From contig MNCI01009457.1 of NCBI GenBank assembly GCA_015680685.1, positions 234,202 through 297,317 on the forward strand: 63,116 nt of DNA. Direction: 5' to 3'. Below are positions 10,314 to 20,814 of this stretch, one piece after another. The position numbers and the translations under genes are program-made. The stretch is from Gnetum montanum. Taxonomy: Eukaryota > Streptophyta > Gnetopsida > Gnetales > Gnetaceae. A model generated the notes under the pieces. It did not search any database. It saw only the letters and a program-made list of their open reading frames with translations, and had not been told where the DNA came from. How positions within the stretch are numbered: position 1 is the stretch's first letter; every line of letters starts with the position of its first letter.

Positions 10314-10664
10314 CGAATTGGGCTGCTAGAAGGATCTTTACCGTAATCAATCTGGAATATGGTTTCCAGTGCATAATCCGAATCAACATCGACGCCATTA
10401 TTACTATTGATGGTGTACATGTCGTTGTTAAGTGCGCGGAGTTCAAGAGCAGAAATACACGGAACGCCATTTGAAGCAGTTTTAGCCAAACAAACGCTGA
10501 AGGTATCTGCTTCTGTTTTTGCAGACATACGTACGTTTTCACCACTGCAGAGTCTGGCCGTCTGTATGGTCGCCAACTCGGTAGAGTCTATGATCAGTAC
10601 AAATGAGGGCGGATTATTCAAACCATCGTAGTTGCCCTACAAAAATGAGGCTCTGATCAGGTAC
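10314..10664 (-). pseudogene. Exon 3: middle of malectin-like domain (stop codon)
   Basis: The acceptor CTATGCAG is followed by YLIRASFL, then TAG where the family has Tyr (FxYGNYDG), then GNYDGLNNPPSFVLIIDSTE, and later SVCLAKTASNGVPCISALEL and RALNNDMY, the conserved ISALELRPLN segment. The open part is 351 bp with donor TTCG|GTAAGT. The only visible lesion here is the TAT/TAC to TAG change. Confidence 0.85.
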
Positions 10665-11495
10665 CTGCATAGTTTTAATTGTTCCAAATGTTAACATTTG
10701 CGGAGATGTTTTCAAATTTTGTAAAATGGTTGGATAGGATTTTCTTTTATCGCTGAACAGCAAGTCATTGCCGCATAAATGCAAATGGTGTTGCACAATG
10801 AAGACATTAACAGAGTAGCTTTTATTTCAGAAGAGGATTAGCTTTTTAGATGGTGTGCACATGTTCAAAGAAATCTCATAATGAGAATACTGAAAAAGGT
10901 TGTACATCGCTGCTAGGAACAAGAAACAAACAGAGAAAGAAAATATAAAAGATATAAGAAAAATAATTAAATATATTTTAAAAACGTTACAAATAACTAA
11001 AGATCTAAATCTTTGTACAAAACTCATTACAAACAAGCTGATGATTGAAAGGTTTGATTTATTTTAAATGTTATCTTAATGATGTTTTCTGCAGAGACCT
11101 TTTAGTTCCAATAAATCCAAGGCCTACTAAAAGAATTGCATGAATTTGTTCCAAAAACAAGCATGGAAGGAGAAACCAAAAATGCAAAATTTGCGAGACA
11201 GAAAAATACTTATTCAAACTCGTTTTGATATGCCTGATTCTTTTTCCTAAAAGCATACATAATAGGTAAAAGTAATAAAATTTTTTAAGCTATATAGCGT
11301 TCAGTTATGGATTAAAAAAATTATAAAATTCTTCTCTTGTGAATGTCAGGTAAAAATTCACTTTCAGTTTCATAAATTAATGCAGTTATACATGCATTGT
11401 AAAAACGTAGATAGTATATACATTCCGTTCTTTATTTGTCAGACATTGTAAAAAAGTTTATACATTCTGTTCTTTATCTGTCACAGACGAGGTAC

Positions 11496-11706
11496 CTGTT
11501 TCCAGCGGTGACGTTGAGGACGTAGCAGTTCTTGGTATTGTTCTTGGGAAATGCACGCAGAGTTCGAAGAACGGGATCAAAATTTGAAGCCAAGGAATAA
11601 AGTAACATTGTAATCTACGCCGCCGTGGACGTAGCCTGCATCCGCCGTCCACAGGATTTGATTCTCTGTAGATCCCACCGTGGAGCCGTAGTCTATGTAA
11701 TAAATC
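11496..11706 (-). pseudogene. Exon 2: first part of malectin-like domain (frameshifted)
   Basis: It follows a TTTTGCAACAG acceptor. Readable pieces are GFI, IDYGSTVGSTENQILWTADA, GYVHGGVDYNVTLFLGFKF and RTLRAFPKNNTKNCYVLNVT, i.e. the IDYG start and the RxFP..NCY core of a malectin-like domain. A one-base loss after GFI and a frame change after LFLGFKF mean no single frame spans the exon. The donor is AACAG|GTACCT. Confidence 0.75.
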
Positions 11707-12072
11707 CTGTTGCAAAATAGAGCCCAAGCGTTTCAAAATACTCAGACAAAAGAAGAAGGAAGTATCAAGTATGTTAAACTATGCTTCACAGGATTCGGAG
11801 TAGAATTGTAAGAATATTGTCATTCTGCAAGAATCTGAATAATGAAGGCATTTACACAAATTTTCAGAAATTGCAAAGGAAGAACGAAAATCTAAATTGG
11901 CAAAGAAATACTTGCTAATAAAAGAATGTATTGAGTTTTAAAGAAACTGCTGCATTGTACTAAATAAAAGCAATGTAAATTAAAAGATCAAAACCTTAGA
12001 CAGAAACGTAATTCAGAATCAGAAAGACTCGGTTAGAGAAAATCAGGGAAAATGGCATGGATGGATTTGTAC

Positions 12073-12145
12073 CTTCCTGTGCGGAAACACGAGGAATAAC
12101 AATGCAGACCACGAGTAACGTAAGCCACGCATTGCTGTGATCCAT
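12073..12145 (-). pseudogene. Exon 1: start codon and signal peptide
   Basis: The minus-strand ATG at 12145 opens MDHSNAWLTLLVVCIVIPRV followed by SAQ-E: a short N region, a hydrophobic core and a V-S-A-type cleavage site, a normal secretory signal. The exon ends in phase 1 at a GAAG|GTACAA donor. In this receptor family the first exon typically encodes just the signal peptide. Confidence 0.75.
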
Positions 12146-13364
12146 GGTAGTTGTGCTGTGATGACTTACCTTACTGCAAGTAATGAAATGTGATTTGTAA
12201 TCTGAATTTTGGAGATTTCTGGTCTTTTTTTCTAAAACCTTACATGGGCACCTTTGAACATTTCGTGGATGACGCCACGCAGTGCCAAAACTTATTATCT
12301 AATATTTATTTATTTATTGTGAGAGATGAAGAGGATCTCTATGACGTTCCAGTGCTGCGTGCCAAATATTTAAAGCGTTTGGAGCCCATGCTTAGGGCGT
12401 GTCTGATTTATGACAGGACAACTAAGTTAGAAAGTTGACTTTTTGGAAACTGTGTGACCCACTAACCGGCAATACCAACTCGTATACTTCAAAAACATCC
12501 GATTTTGCGAAATGTTCATTCTCAATTTATCATCAGAAGGTTTCTATTACTCATATACCTCACATATAGTGACATTCACGCTAATTAATAGGACCAAGTG
12601 ATATGTTCACAATACCATAATTAATAAACCTATATGTGCATGATTAATAAGAACCATGTGATGAGTTGAGAACAAAGGTTTTGCTAATACATGCATGATT
12701 AATAGGAACCATGTGATGAGTTGAGAACAAAGAATTTGCGGATTGGATGATTTAAACTTGTCCATATGTATAGAATAAGAATGCATGCATTATGGAAAAA
12801 ATTACAAAAAACAAATCTTGCTATTTGTACAACAATAAAAGCTTCAAAAACCATATTGGTATTCCACTCACCTCAGCTATGACCAAAATTGGTTTTTATA
12901 TTATATAAACATGTGTTCTTGGATCCCATCCCTGCCTACCAAAAGGTAGCCCACTGGCAAAACCCATAATAAACAAGGGTGGGACCCAAGGACACACAAG
13001 CATAATGGATGATGGGCATCAAATATGCATGCACTAGCAACATTGCATTAAAGACATGCTAAAGAAGTTTTTATGCACTTCCTAGGCTCATAGCTATTTG
13101 TCCTTCAAGTACCTCTCTATCAGGATGGCGCAACATGTTGCTTTAGAGCCATCCTATCCTGTCCTACAAAACACCTATCCCTAACTCATCACATCACATA
13201 GTCCTTATTGCTCATAGGCTTACTTATTAATTATGGTATAGGTTGTAGACATGCAATTTAACCATAGTTTAATAACACATAATATAATGTTAGTGAAGTC
13301 AAAAGGCATACTTGAATTGATTAAAGCACATAGCCAAGAAGGCTTAGATCACAACAATGTATGG
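12146..13364. other. AT-rich spacer 5' of the receptor gene
   Basis: It should contain the receptor promoter (minus strand); no clear TATA box can be singled out. A 44-bp direct repeat 'aggaaccatgtgatgagttg'-type occurs near 12648-12690 and 12706-12735. The 82-codon plus-strand frame at 12190-12438 has no recognisable motif and overlaps the expected promoter, so I do not call it. Confidence 0.5.
12911..12998. repeat. Imperfect foldback, ~25-bp arms
   Basis: 'tgtgttcttggatcccatcc' near 12912 pairs with 'gggtgggacccaaggacaca' near 12977 with few mismatches across a ~40-base loop. It could be a MITE-like remnant. Confidence 0.6.
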
Positions 13365-14338
13365 TGATGAGTGGCGAGGTACCCCTACACTCAACCATAC
13401 GAAACGAGTGTAGCACATGCGATCCAGTCAAACTCCGCAAACTAAGTGCCTACATGCCCCATGGAACACTTAGGGTTAATCATTCGTTGTCTTCCCAAAC
13501 TTACTTGTAATTGTCATGGTGTATGGTTAAGTAAGTCCGAGGTATATGATTTTTATGGTCTTTTATGTTTTATGTCTCCTATGCTAACAAGGTGAAGGGT
13601 AGAGAAACTAATTACTAACTCTAACTAATGAACTGCGTCTAAACTACCAAGCGTCAACATTTGTTCCCACTTACTGTACACACCCTGAACCGATGCAACC
13701 ATGGCTACCAAACGCTAATCGTTGCTAGGATCACCACGTGTAACGCACGTGCTCAAAGTGGTCGTACTAAGGCACTTAACTAGGAGGAAAGGGTTGAGAA
13801 AGCTAATTTAGCCTAAGTGCGATGAGCAACTGATTCCTTGATTATTCGTACACATCCTTAAATTCTTGTAATCAAGTCGTACTCATTCTGCGTTTCTAGC
13901 CTAAGTGCGATGAGCATCTGTTCCTTGATTATCCGTACACATCCTTAAATGCTCATAATCAAGTCGTACTCATTCCGCATTACTAAGAGAGAAAGTAATA
14001 AATAACATTAAATAAAATCCTATTCCATGCATTGCAAGGTTTATCCAGGAAGTTCATCTTTATTGCCGTACACAACTTGTGTTCAGGTACAATGTTGCTC
14101 GAGTAAAGATTCGTTCACTTTAGGACTCCTACTGCAGGCACATGGAAAATATTCTATCTCTGGAGTGATCAATCTACTAGAGTTTTCCTATTGTTTAGCC
14201 TAGGATGAGGAAACAAGGGAGAGCTGCCTCTTATTTATAGATATGACGGCGCACCGCGATATCGCGTACGTGATATCACAGGGGATGCGATATCACGACG
14301 GCCGTGATATCACGGCCTATGCGAATCGCGTCTCATCA
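13365..14338 (-). repeat. 3' LTR of element B
   Basis: Runs from TGATGAGTGG to TCTCATCA on the plus strand. The U3 end carries a GATATC array (14250-14330: cgcgatatcgcgtacg, cgtgatatcacgg). TATAAATA (minus) sits near 14231-14240 and AATAAA in the 'catctttattgccgtacac' block near 14069. Confidence 0.93.
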
Positions 14339-16204
14339 TACCCCCATGATTGAATGAAAACTCATCCTCGAGTTCCTTACAAAATATTGGGAAGGTATGG
14401 GATTATTGAGGTGAATGGAACTAATGGATGACATGTGAATGGATCACCATTACAAGACTTGACAAAACTGGTGTTCATGACAACAAGGATGAACACCTTA
14501 TTACATTGACATCAAGCCTTAGTTGGCAATTGAGAGAGAAGAGAGAAAGAAGTGTTGCTGCTGCCAATGCCAAGATTGCGCCTTTCGTTATTCATTCGTA
14601 AGCGTGCCATCGATCTTGCTCCTTGCATAGCTGCTCCCAGCACTGCTCCATTCCAAGTGCTCCCTCCAGATATGGTCTGTTATTGCATGATCGCCATATG
14701 CACACACAACACAATCTTGTATTAGCAAGGGTGGATGAATTTCAATGTAATTAATACCTTGCTTCGGTGTAAGTCCATTAGCTAAGTTGTGGTATGGCTG
14801 ATTAAGGATCTGGAGATGTATTAATGATGACTACCGAAGGTGTAGGGGTTAGGAAAATATTCAAAGCTAGGAGAAAATTAAAAAAATTGGGTCCCGTACC
14901 CCCATGACTAATCGCGAACCTCCAGTAGCATTAGAATGGAGAAAGAAAAGGAATAAGAAAGATAGATANNNNNNNNNNNNNNNNNNNNNNNNNNNNNNNN
15001 NNNNNNNNNNNNNNNNNNNNNNNNNNNNNNNNNNNNNNNNNNNNNNNNNNNNNNNNNNNNNNNNNNNNNNNNNNNNNNNNNNNNNNNNNNNNNNNNNNNN
15101 NNNNNNNNNNNNNNNNNNNNNNNNNNNNNNNNNNNNNNNNNNNNNNNNNNNNNNNNNNNNNNNNNNNNNNNNNNNACTAATGATACAACCGGCAATGAGG
15201 TGAATAACGGAGAGAAGGATGGAGAGAAGAGAATGGAATGGAATCCCAAGAACAAGGTGGTGTACAGCCCCTTATGTGTTTCATGATTAATGTGACTTGG
15301 TAAATCTCATTCCAACTCCAGCCTCAAACCAACCACATCCAATGACTTTGCATCAATGCATCTGGCTAATCCATCCCCTTGAATAACAAGAATGCATCCC
15401 ACAAGAGTCACTACCATTCCGACGAAACAAGGAGGAGAGAATGGGAAGCAAGAAGGGCCTTAGTTAGAGGAAACATTTTTGGTTCCATAATCAGTGCTTG
15501 TAGCCCAAGTTTATTTTGTCTAAGGGGTGTGCTTTGAATTCTCACTTTGCTTTTTTTTTGTGTTTTTATGCATGAGAACCACACCATGCAAAGACTTTGT
15601 TATTTTTATTATCTCAGATTCTAATAATTGGTTAACATCGGAACGGCGAGAAAACCCAAGAAGAAAACATTCAAGCACCCAAGAGAATGGCCAACACAAA
15701 AGCATCAAGTTTCCTTGATGTCACACCCTTTTCAAACCTTGAGCCCTTCCTTAGTTTGAGATGTGCCCAGTCACTGATTCATTAAAGTTCTTATTATGAA
15801 GGAGACTATACATTTCCAAGCCAAGAGAGACCATAGAAATTGGTGGATGGATGGATGAAGTAAACTCATTGCCTGCCATATCAAAAGAAACATACCTTAG
15901 TATTAACATTGTGAATTAAAGGTAAAAACCAAACATTAGCAATCAACATGAAAACAGTTGATACCATCATGCATAACACTTATTGGATGACAAACTTACA
16001 GGGTGCATAACACACGCACATAAAAAATGAAAAAGTATAACGATGTTGTAAAACAAAAATAAGAAAAGTTGAAGAAATTTGTAAAATAAAAATAAGAAAA
16101 GTTAAAGAAATTTGTAAAACAAAAATATGTAAGACAAAAATGTGTAAAAAAACGTGCAAGACAAAAACTTGTAAAACAAAAACGTGTAAAAAAAACTTAA
16201 AAAG
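14339..16204 (-). other. 3' non-coding region of element B
   Basis: It matches the tail of element E (47580-49556) in blocks: an A-rich run near 16030-16200, 'accacaccatgcaaagactt' near 15580, and 'gtgttcatgacaacaagg' near 14472. The purine tract next to the LTR reads TTCAATCATGGGGGTA on the minus strand. Bases 14969-15175 are N. No ORF is supported. Confidence 0.75.
14969..15175. other. Assembly gap, 207 N
   Basis: A run of N. Open frames translated through it are meaningless. Confidence 1.
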
Positions 16205-16320
16205 AACTGAGGGCCCCATATGATTAACATAGGTGGCCATCTCCCCCATGACTGAGTGGAAAGGGAGAGATCCGAAATAATGAGCACCTGTTTGAATTTC
16301 TTAAAAGTTTCCAACTCCTC
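16205..16320 (-). other. Junction where element B lost RT-RNase H-integrase
   Basis: Upstream the minus-strand frame (WEELETFKKFKQ) matches the spot in element E after protease (GELEIPKNFKQ near 44740-44780). Downstream, 'catgggggagatggccacct' matches the block after E's integrase near 47590. About 2.8 kb present in E is absent here. Confidence 0.7.
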
Positions 16321-16489
16321 CCAATTGATGATCTTAGGTTGAGGGGTGGGATTTGGCGATGCTCATATTCTAACGTGTCTATGCCTTCATTATTGCCATG
16401 GTTTGTCTCCTCAGTTTGTTCCATGCATATTTTTTTGCTCTTTCGAGTAGCTGTCAACCACGGGGTGTCTACTACTTGTTGTGTGGTTG

Positions 16490-16960
16490 CTACATACAGG
16501 CATCTTTATTTCAAAGTTTCAAGAGCACACCTGTTACATGGAGGCATTTCCTCCATGTCACTACCCGATGAATCATTGTATGTGATGCATGGAACTTTTC
16601 TCTTCTCGATGTTTCCAAAAATGTTTATCTTAGATATCTCCAAGGAAAGATCGTGGATCCTAAGGCATGCGTCTACTATACTCAACCATGCCCTTCCCAT
16701 TATAATTGGGAAGTCCCCTTCATTGTTATTAACTTCAATCACCAGGAGATCAGCTGGGTAGGACCAACCACACATAGTGGTAACAATGTCCTCCACCAAT
16801 CCCAAGGGAATGGTGATGGACTGATCTTCCAGCTCTAGTTGGATGTTGCTCTTCTTAAGTTGGGGCAGGTTCTAGGCTTAATACATCTCTCGTGATATTA
16901 AATTGACTCTAGAACCTGAGTCAAGAAGAGCCTTATGTGGTTTGTTTCTGGCAATTTGTA
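16490..16960 (-). pseudogene. Protease of element B
   Basis: Near 16900 the minus strand reads PHKALLDSGSRVNLIS, the retropepsin active site with its catalytic Asp intact. Downstream (16506-16805) come VEDIVTTMCGWSYPADLLVI and FPIIMGRAWLSIVDA, the flap and C-terminal I(I)MGRxWL motif. It would cut the Gag polyprotein. It lies in the usual gag-PR order, but nothing of RT follows. Confidence 0.85.
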
Positions 16961-17479
16961 GATAAATTAAGGGACTCCTAGGGTCAGTTAGTTTCCTAAG
17001 AAGGTGGCCTACCTTGATCCAGTCAGTTACTGTATGCGTTAACATAACCGTATGCATATAGCTCTATTGGACTGAAGGGTGCTCCTAAGTGTTAGATGGT
17101 GGAGGAGTGTACCTAGACTCAACCGCTTATTGTGAGAGCTTGTATGGGCTTTTGGTTCTGAAGAAAGGTCTTCTCTTTTTACAGTTGTCAGAACCAGCAG
17201 CGGGTTGAATGTTTATAGCTCTCGTAGCGTTACGTTGCTGCGGTTGAGTACGGAGNGATGGAGTTGGAGGATAGTGTATATGTGGGATGTCTCCCAGAGG
17301 AGAAGGAGTCCTCCTAAAGTACTCCCGAACTTGGTAGTGACGTTGGGGAGTTGTGTGACTCATAAAGTCACTTGGAGAAACCGGCTATTGCACATAATAA
17401 CCATATAGATCAAGCTATCGGTAAGGGTACCATTGTGTTGGCGATGGCATCCCCCATGACTGTGGGTATTGCCACTGCT

Positions 17480-19498
17480 GATGCTATCCGATGGGTTGTG
17501 GTGGAGTTTCACTTGGATAGTACATTAGTGGTTGGTGGAACTACCTTGGGTTACCTTGGGGATAAGGTAACCTTCGGGGTGTTTGCTGTTGGTTAAGTCT
17601 TGGATTAAGTGCATACACCCCAGACTCTTGTAAATGTGAGATGATTGGACAACATCCCTTGGGATGATCATAATGGCAAATCTCACATCCACCATCATCA
17701 TCTGTGTCTCAATCCACAACTTCATCGGAGGTAGTAATTTTCCCCTTACCCTTGTTATCTGCAGGGCCTAAATCTCTTTGCTTTATCTTATCTTTGTCAC
17801 TACTACATTCCTCCTTAGACTCTTCTACTATTTTCAAGACAATTTCAAGTCTAGAATCTAAGGAATCCCACAATTAATCCATCTTAGCCGATACTTCTAT
17901 TGTTAATTTTGGAATCGACAAGGTTTTTCTGTTCACCAACTCTTCAAGTGGTGACTCGTCCTCTTCATTGCAAAATTTCACTCCCTTCTTCCGAAGGGAG
18001 GGATCATGGTTGTATTCTTACGCACTTTCCCTTTTTCGTAGTTCACCTTCTTCTTTTGCTACTTGTTCCAACAAGTGATGTACTTCATGGGCTCTAAGTT
18101 CTGATAGTCTCCCTTGGGCATAAGTCCCAAGGGTTCTTCTAGTTTCATGCCTTAGCCCATCCATGATGTGGTGAAGTTGATCCCGCTGAGTGTACCCATG
18201 GCCCGGGCGACGATGTAACAATGTGTAGTAGCAGGCCATGGTAGCATCCAAGGGTTCATAAATACCTTGCTTCCATCCTTGGATCTGCTTATGCAAATTA
18301 GACACTCTGGAGTACGTTTGATACTTATCGTTGAAGAGTTCTAACATCGTACTCCACCTCCTGATGGTTTCCAGCTCTAAGGACTGGTACCAACTCTCTG
18401 CTTCCTTGGTGAGTGTCCTGGGAAATAACTTAAGTTTTTGCCACTCATTCGCTATGTTCTGCAAGGCATAGGCATCGTGGAATGCCTATAAATGATGTTG
18501 CGGATCAACATTATATCCCCCCTCGAAGCGTGGGATATTATTCATATCTAAGCATTTGATTTGACTGTCCTTTTGATGCCTTGTTGGAATTCTTACTACC
18601 TCCGTTATGTCGAGCATACTTCGGGTTGCAAGTAGGGGCTCATCATGATCATCTCTTTCATGATGTCTATGATGTCTTCGTTGTTCCCTACTTTCCCTTC
18701 ATTCATGCCCTTGTCCTCTCTCTCAACTCTCTCATCGAGGTCTCTCATTTTTCTTACCTTTATCCTTCTCGTTATGCCCATGATGGTTGCGCCTAAATGT
18801 GGAAGGAGAGGGTGAATGATGAGATAAAGGAGAAGAGGAAGGAGAACCATCGCCATGACGATGCTTCCTTCCTTCTCTTCAATTGCTACGGCCCCGATCG
18901 TGGTGACAATCTAAGTGTCCATCCTTATTATGAGTTGTTGTTCCTTCTGTGAACAATTGGTGTTCATGGGGATTAGAACTAGTGTTATGTATCATTGAGC
19001 ATAGGTTCTGATACCCAACCTCCTCACCATCATTAGGAGGGGGAACATCATTTGTGTTAGAGAACCCATTATAATGGGTTCCTCATCTCCTATTTTGCTA
19101 AGGACGTGCAGGCCTTTGCCCTTCAACAGGGTATGTTGGCTCTCGTGCCTTGAGTCTCTCATACGTTGTGCTTCTGTGGAATAATAATCCCTTGACTCAA
19201 AATCTTCCGCAACATATTCAGCATATAATTCTATCATGTCAATATGTGCCAAAGCACGGAGAAGCATGTTTGGGACTGCCTGATTTGGAGGTAACACGAT
19301 GTTACCTTGCAAATCTCTCTAGCGCAACTGTTCGTCTTGATGGAGGATAAAGGTAAAGTCTGGAATATACTCATCGGGATGAGTATAGACTATCTGGTAT
19401 TGTTTAGGACTTGGTAGATTCTAGTTATGTGTTTTTGACTGTTGACTGTTTCGTGTATGGTCCTTAGGTGGTGAGTTGCTTTTTCTAGAAGAAGACAT
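17480..19498 (-). pseudogene. gag: Gag of element B
   Basis: The ATG at 19498 (MSSSRKSNSPPKDH) starts a broken frame. The best part is 18018-18464: WQKLKLFPRTLTKEAESWYQ, then LELFNDKYQTYSRVS, IQGWKQGIYEPLDAT and QLHHIMDGL, a clear retrotransposon gag (capsid) domain. Near 17660 the frame reads CEICHYDHPKGCC, a Cys-Cys-His-Cys knuckle with spacing C-x2-C-x3-H-x4-C rather than the standard C-x2-C-x4-H-x4-C. A Pro/Gln/Tyr-rich tail follows. Stops (for example after NSQQSKTHN) break it. Gag would form the particle that packages the RNA. Confidence 0.9.
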
Positions 19499-19620
19499 TG
19501 TTATTTATCGATGTGCTAATTACCATTATATAATATTTCTTTTAATTAACCCAAATGTTCGTTTAGGCTCCCAACAATGTGAGTGATGTCCTATGTTCTA
19601 TTCAGCGCACAAACACTTAG

Positions 19621-19639
19621 TCCCCAGCAACGGCGCCAA
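19621..19639 (-). other. Primer binding site of element B (tRNA-Asp type)
   Basis: Read on the minus strand directly after the LTR: TTGGCGCCGTTGCTGGGGA. It is complementary, with one mismatch, to the 3' end of plant tRNA-Asp (PBS consensus TGGCGCCGTTGCCGGGGA), a common primer of Athila/Tat-type elements. Confidence 0.85.
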
Positions 19640-20578
19640 TGATGAGTGGCAAGGTACCCCTACACGCACCCATATGAAACGAGCATAGCATGCGCGATTT
19701 GGTCAAACTCTGCAGACTAAGTGCCTACACGCCCCATGGAACACTTAGGGTTAATCATTTTTTGTCTTCCTAGACTTACTTGTAATTGTCACGGTGTATG
19801 GTTAAGTAATTCCAAGGTATATGATTTTTATGGTCTTTTATGTTTTATGTCTCCTATGCTAACAAGGTGAAGGGTAGAGAAACTAATTACTAACTCTAAC
19901 TAATGAACTAATTCTAAATTACCTAGCGTCAGCATTCGTTCCCACTTACCGTACACACCCTGAACTGATGCAACCGTGGCTACCAAACGCTAATCATTGT
20001 TGGGATCATCATGCGTAATGCATGTACTCGAAGTGGTCATACTAAGGCACTTAACTAGGAGGAAAGGGTTGAGAAAGCTAATTTAGCCTAAGTGCAATGA
20101 GTAGCCGATTCCTTAATTATCCGTACACATCCTTAAATGCTTGTAATCAAGTCATACTCATTCTGCATTTCTAGCCTAAGTGCAATGAGCATTCGTTCCT
20201 TGATTATCCGTACACATCCTTAAATGCTCGTAATCAAGTTGTACTCATTCTGCATTACTAAGAGAGAAAGTAATAAATAACATTAAATAAAATCCTGTTC
20301 CATACACTACAAGGTTTATCTAGGAAGTTCATCTTTATTGCCGTACACAACTTGTGTTCAGGTACAATGTTGCTCGAATAAAGATCCGTTCACTTTAGGA
20401 CTCCTACTGCGGGCACATGGAAAATATTCTATCTCTGGAGTGATCAATCTGCCAAAGTTTCCCTACTGTTTAGCCTAGGATGAAGAAACAAGGGAGAGCC
20501 ACCTCTTATTTATAGATATGACAACGGCCGCAATATCGCATACGCGATATCACGGCCTATGCAAATCGCGTCTCATCA
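19640..20578 (-). repeat. 5' LTR of element B
   Basis: Same landmarks as the left copy: TATA box TATAAATA at 20507-20514 (minus strand), an upstream U3 array with caatatcgcatacgcgatat near 20531-20550, and an AATAAA-containing block near 20335. It is shorter than the left copy mainly because it has fewer GATATC units. Confidence 0.93.
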
Positions 20579-20814
20579 TATGGTTTACACATATTAAAGG
20601 ATAGATATTTAGAGTATTCAAAAATATATATAAGATTATAGTATTTGACCATAGTGAAATACTTTCAAGACTATAGTATAACACCCATCTTATGATCCTA
20701 AGAGAAATGCACATTGCTAAAGAAGCTGTGTTGAGATACATGGTATTAGAAAAATATACCTTTAGGATTATGGTATTTCAACCATAGCACTATCCCTATA
20801 GGGGAATTGGATTC

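Larger units (their letters stand above)
4034..12145 (-). pseudogene. Malectin-like/LRR transmembrane receptor without kinase, disrupted
   Basis: Nine exons can be read on the minus strand (12073-12145, 11496-11706, 10314-10664, 8861-9270, 7096-7228, 5818-5877, 5652-5723, 4216-4433, 4034-4122), most with GT/AG borders; phases agree from exon 5 to exon 8. In order they give a signal peptide, a malectin-like domain over exons 2-4, an LRR N-terminal cap (SGDPCLPQSYSWDWVKC), LRRs, a GNQYLC cap, a transmembrane helix and a ~30-residue tail. This is the ectodomain plan of plant malectin-like LRR receptors (LRR-I RLKs and kinase-less RLP4-type proteins). No kinase exon is seen, and a polyadenylation signal and 3' UTR duplication follow directly. 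Lesions: one-base shifts early and mid exon 2, TAG in exon 3, a shift at the exon 3/4 join and one in exon 4. Either a pseudogene or a gene with base errors; ligand unknown. Introns total about 6.5 kb and are packed with repeats. Confidence 0.8.
13365..20578 (-). mobile_element. Element B: Ty3/gypsy LTR retrotransposon lacking RT-RH-INT
   Basis: The 974-bp left LTR and 939-bp right LTR face each other around a ~5.3 kb interior. The element is flanked by a perfect 5-bp duplication TATGG at 13360-13364 and 20579-20583, so both ends are exact. The gene order in minus orientation is LTR, tRNA-Asp primer site, gag, protease, then a non-coding 3' region and LTR. RT, RNase H and integrase are missing: the reading passes from just past protease straight to the 'cagtcatgggggagatggcc' block (near 16230) that follows integrase in element E (47580). 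This is a ~2.8 kb deletion relative to E. Gag has stops, so it is dead now. Its LTRs look the most similar of any pair here, so it is probably one of the younger insertions. An N run at 14969-15175 interrupts its 3' region. Confidence 0.93.

Noticed and set aside
12190-12438. 82-codon plus-strand frame (MGTFEHFVDDATQCQN...)
   Set aside because: No domain recognised, and it overlaps the expected promoter and 5' end of the receptor gene; likely chance.
13122-13155. Short hairpin aggatggc...gccatcct
   Set aside because: An eight-base stem with an 18-base loop; could be chance, and there is no terminator context in a plant genome.
15173-15255. Frames running through the N gap
   Set aside because: The translated X residues carry no information.
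16339-16838. Plus-strand frames of 140 and 61 codons
   Set aside because: Antisense to the protease region of element B.
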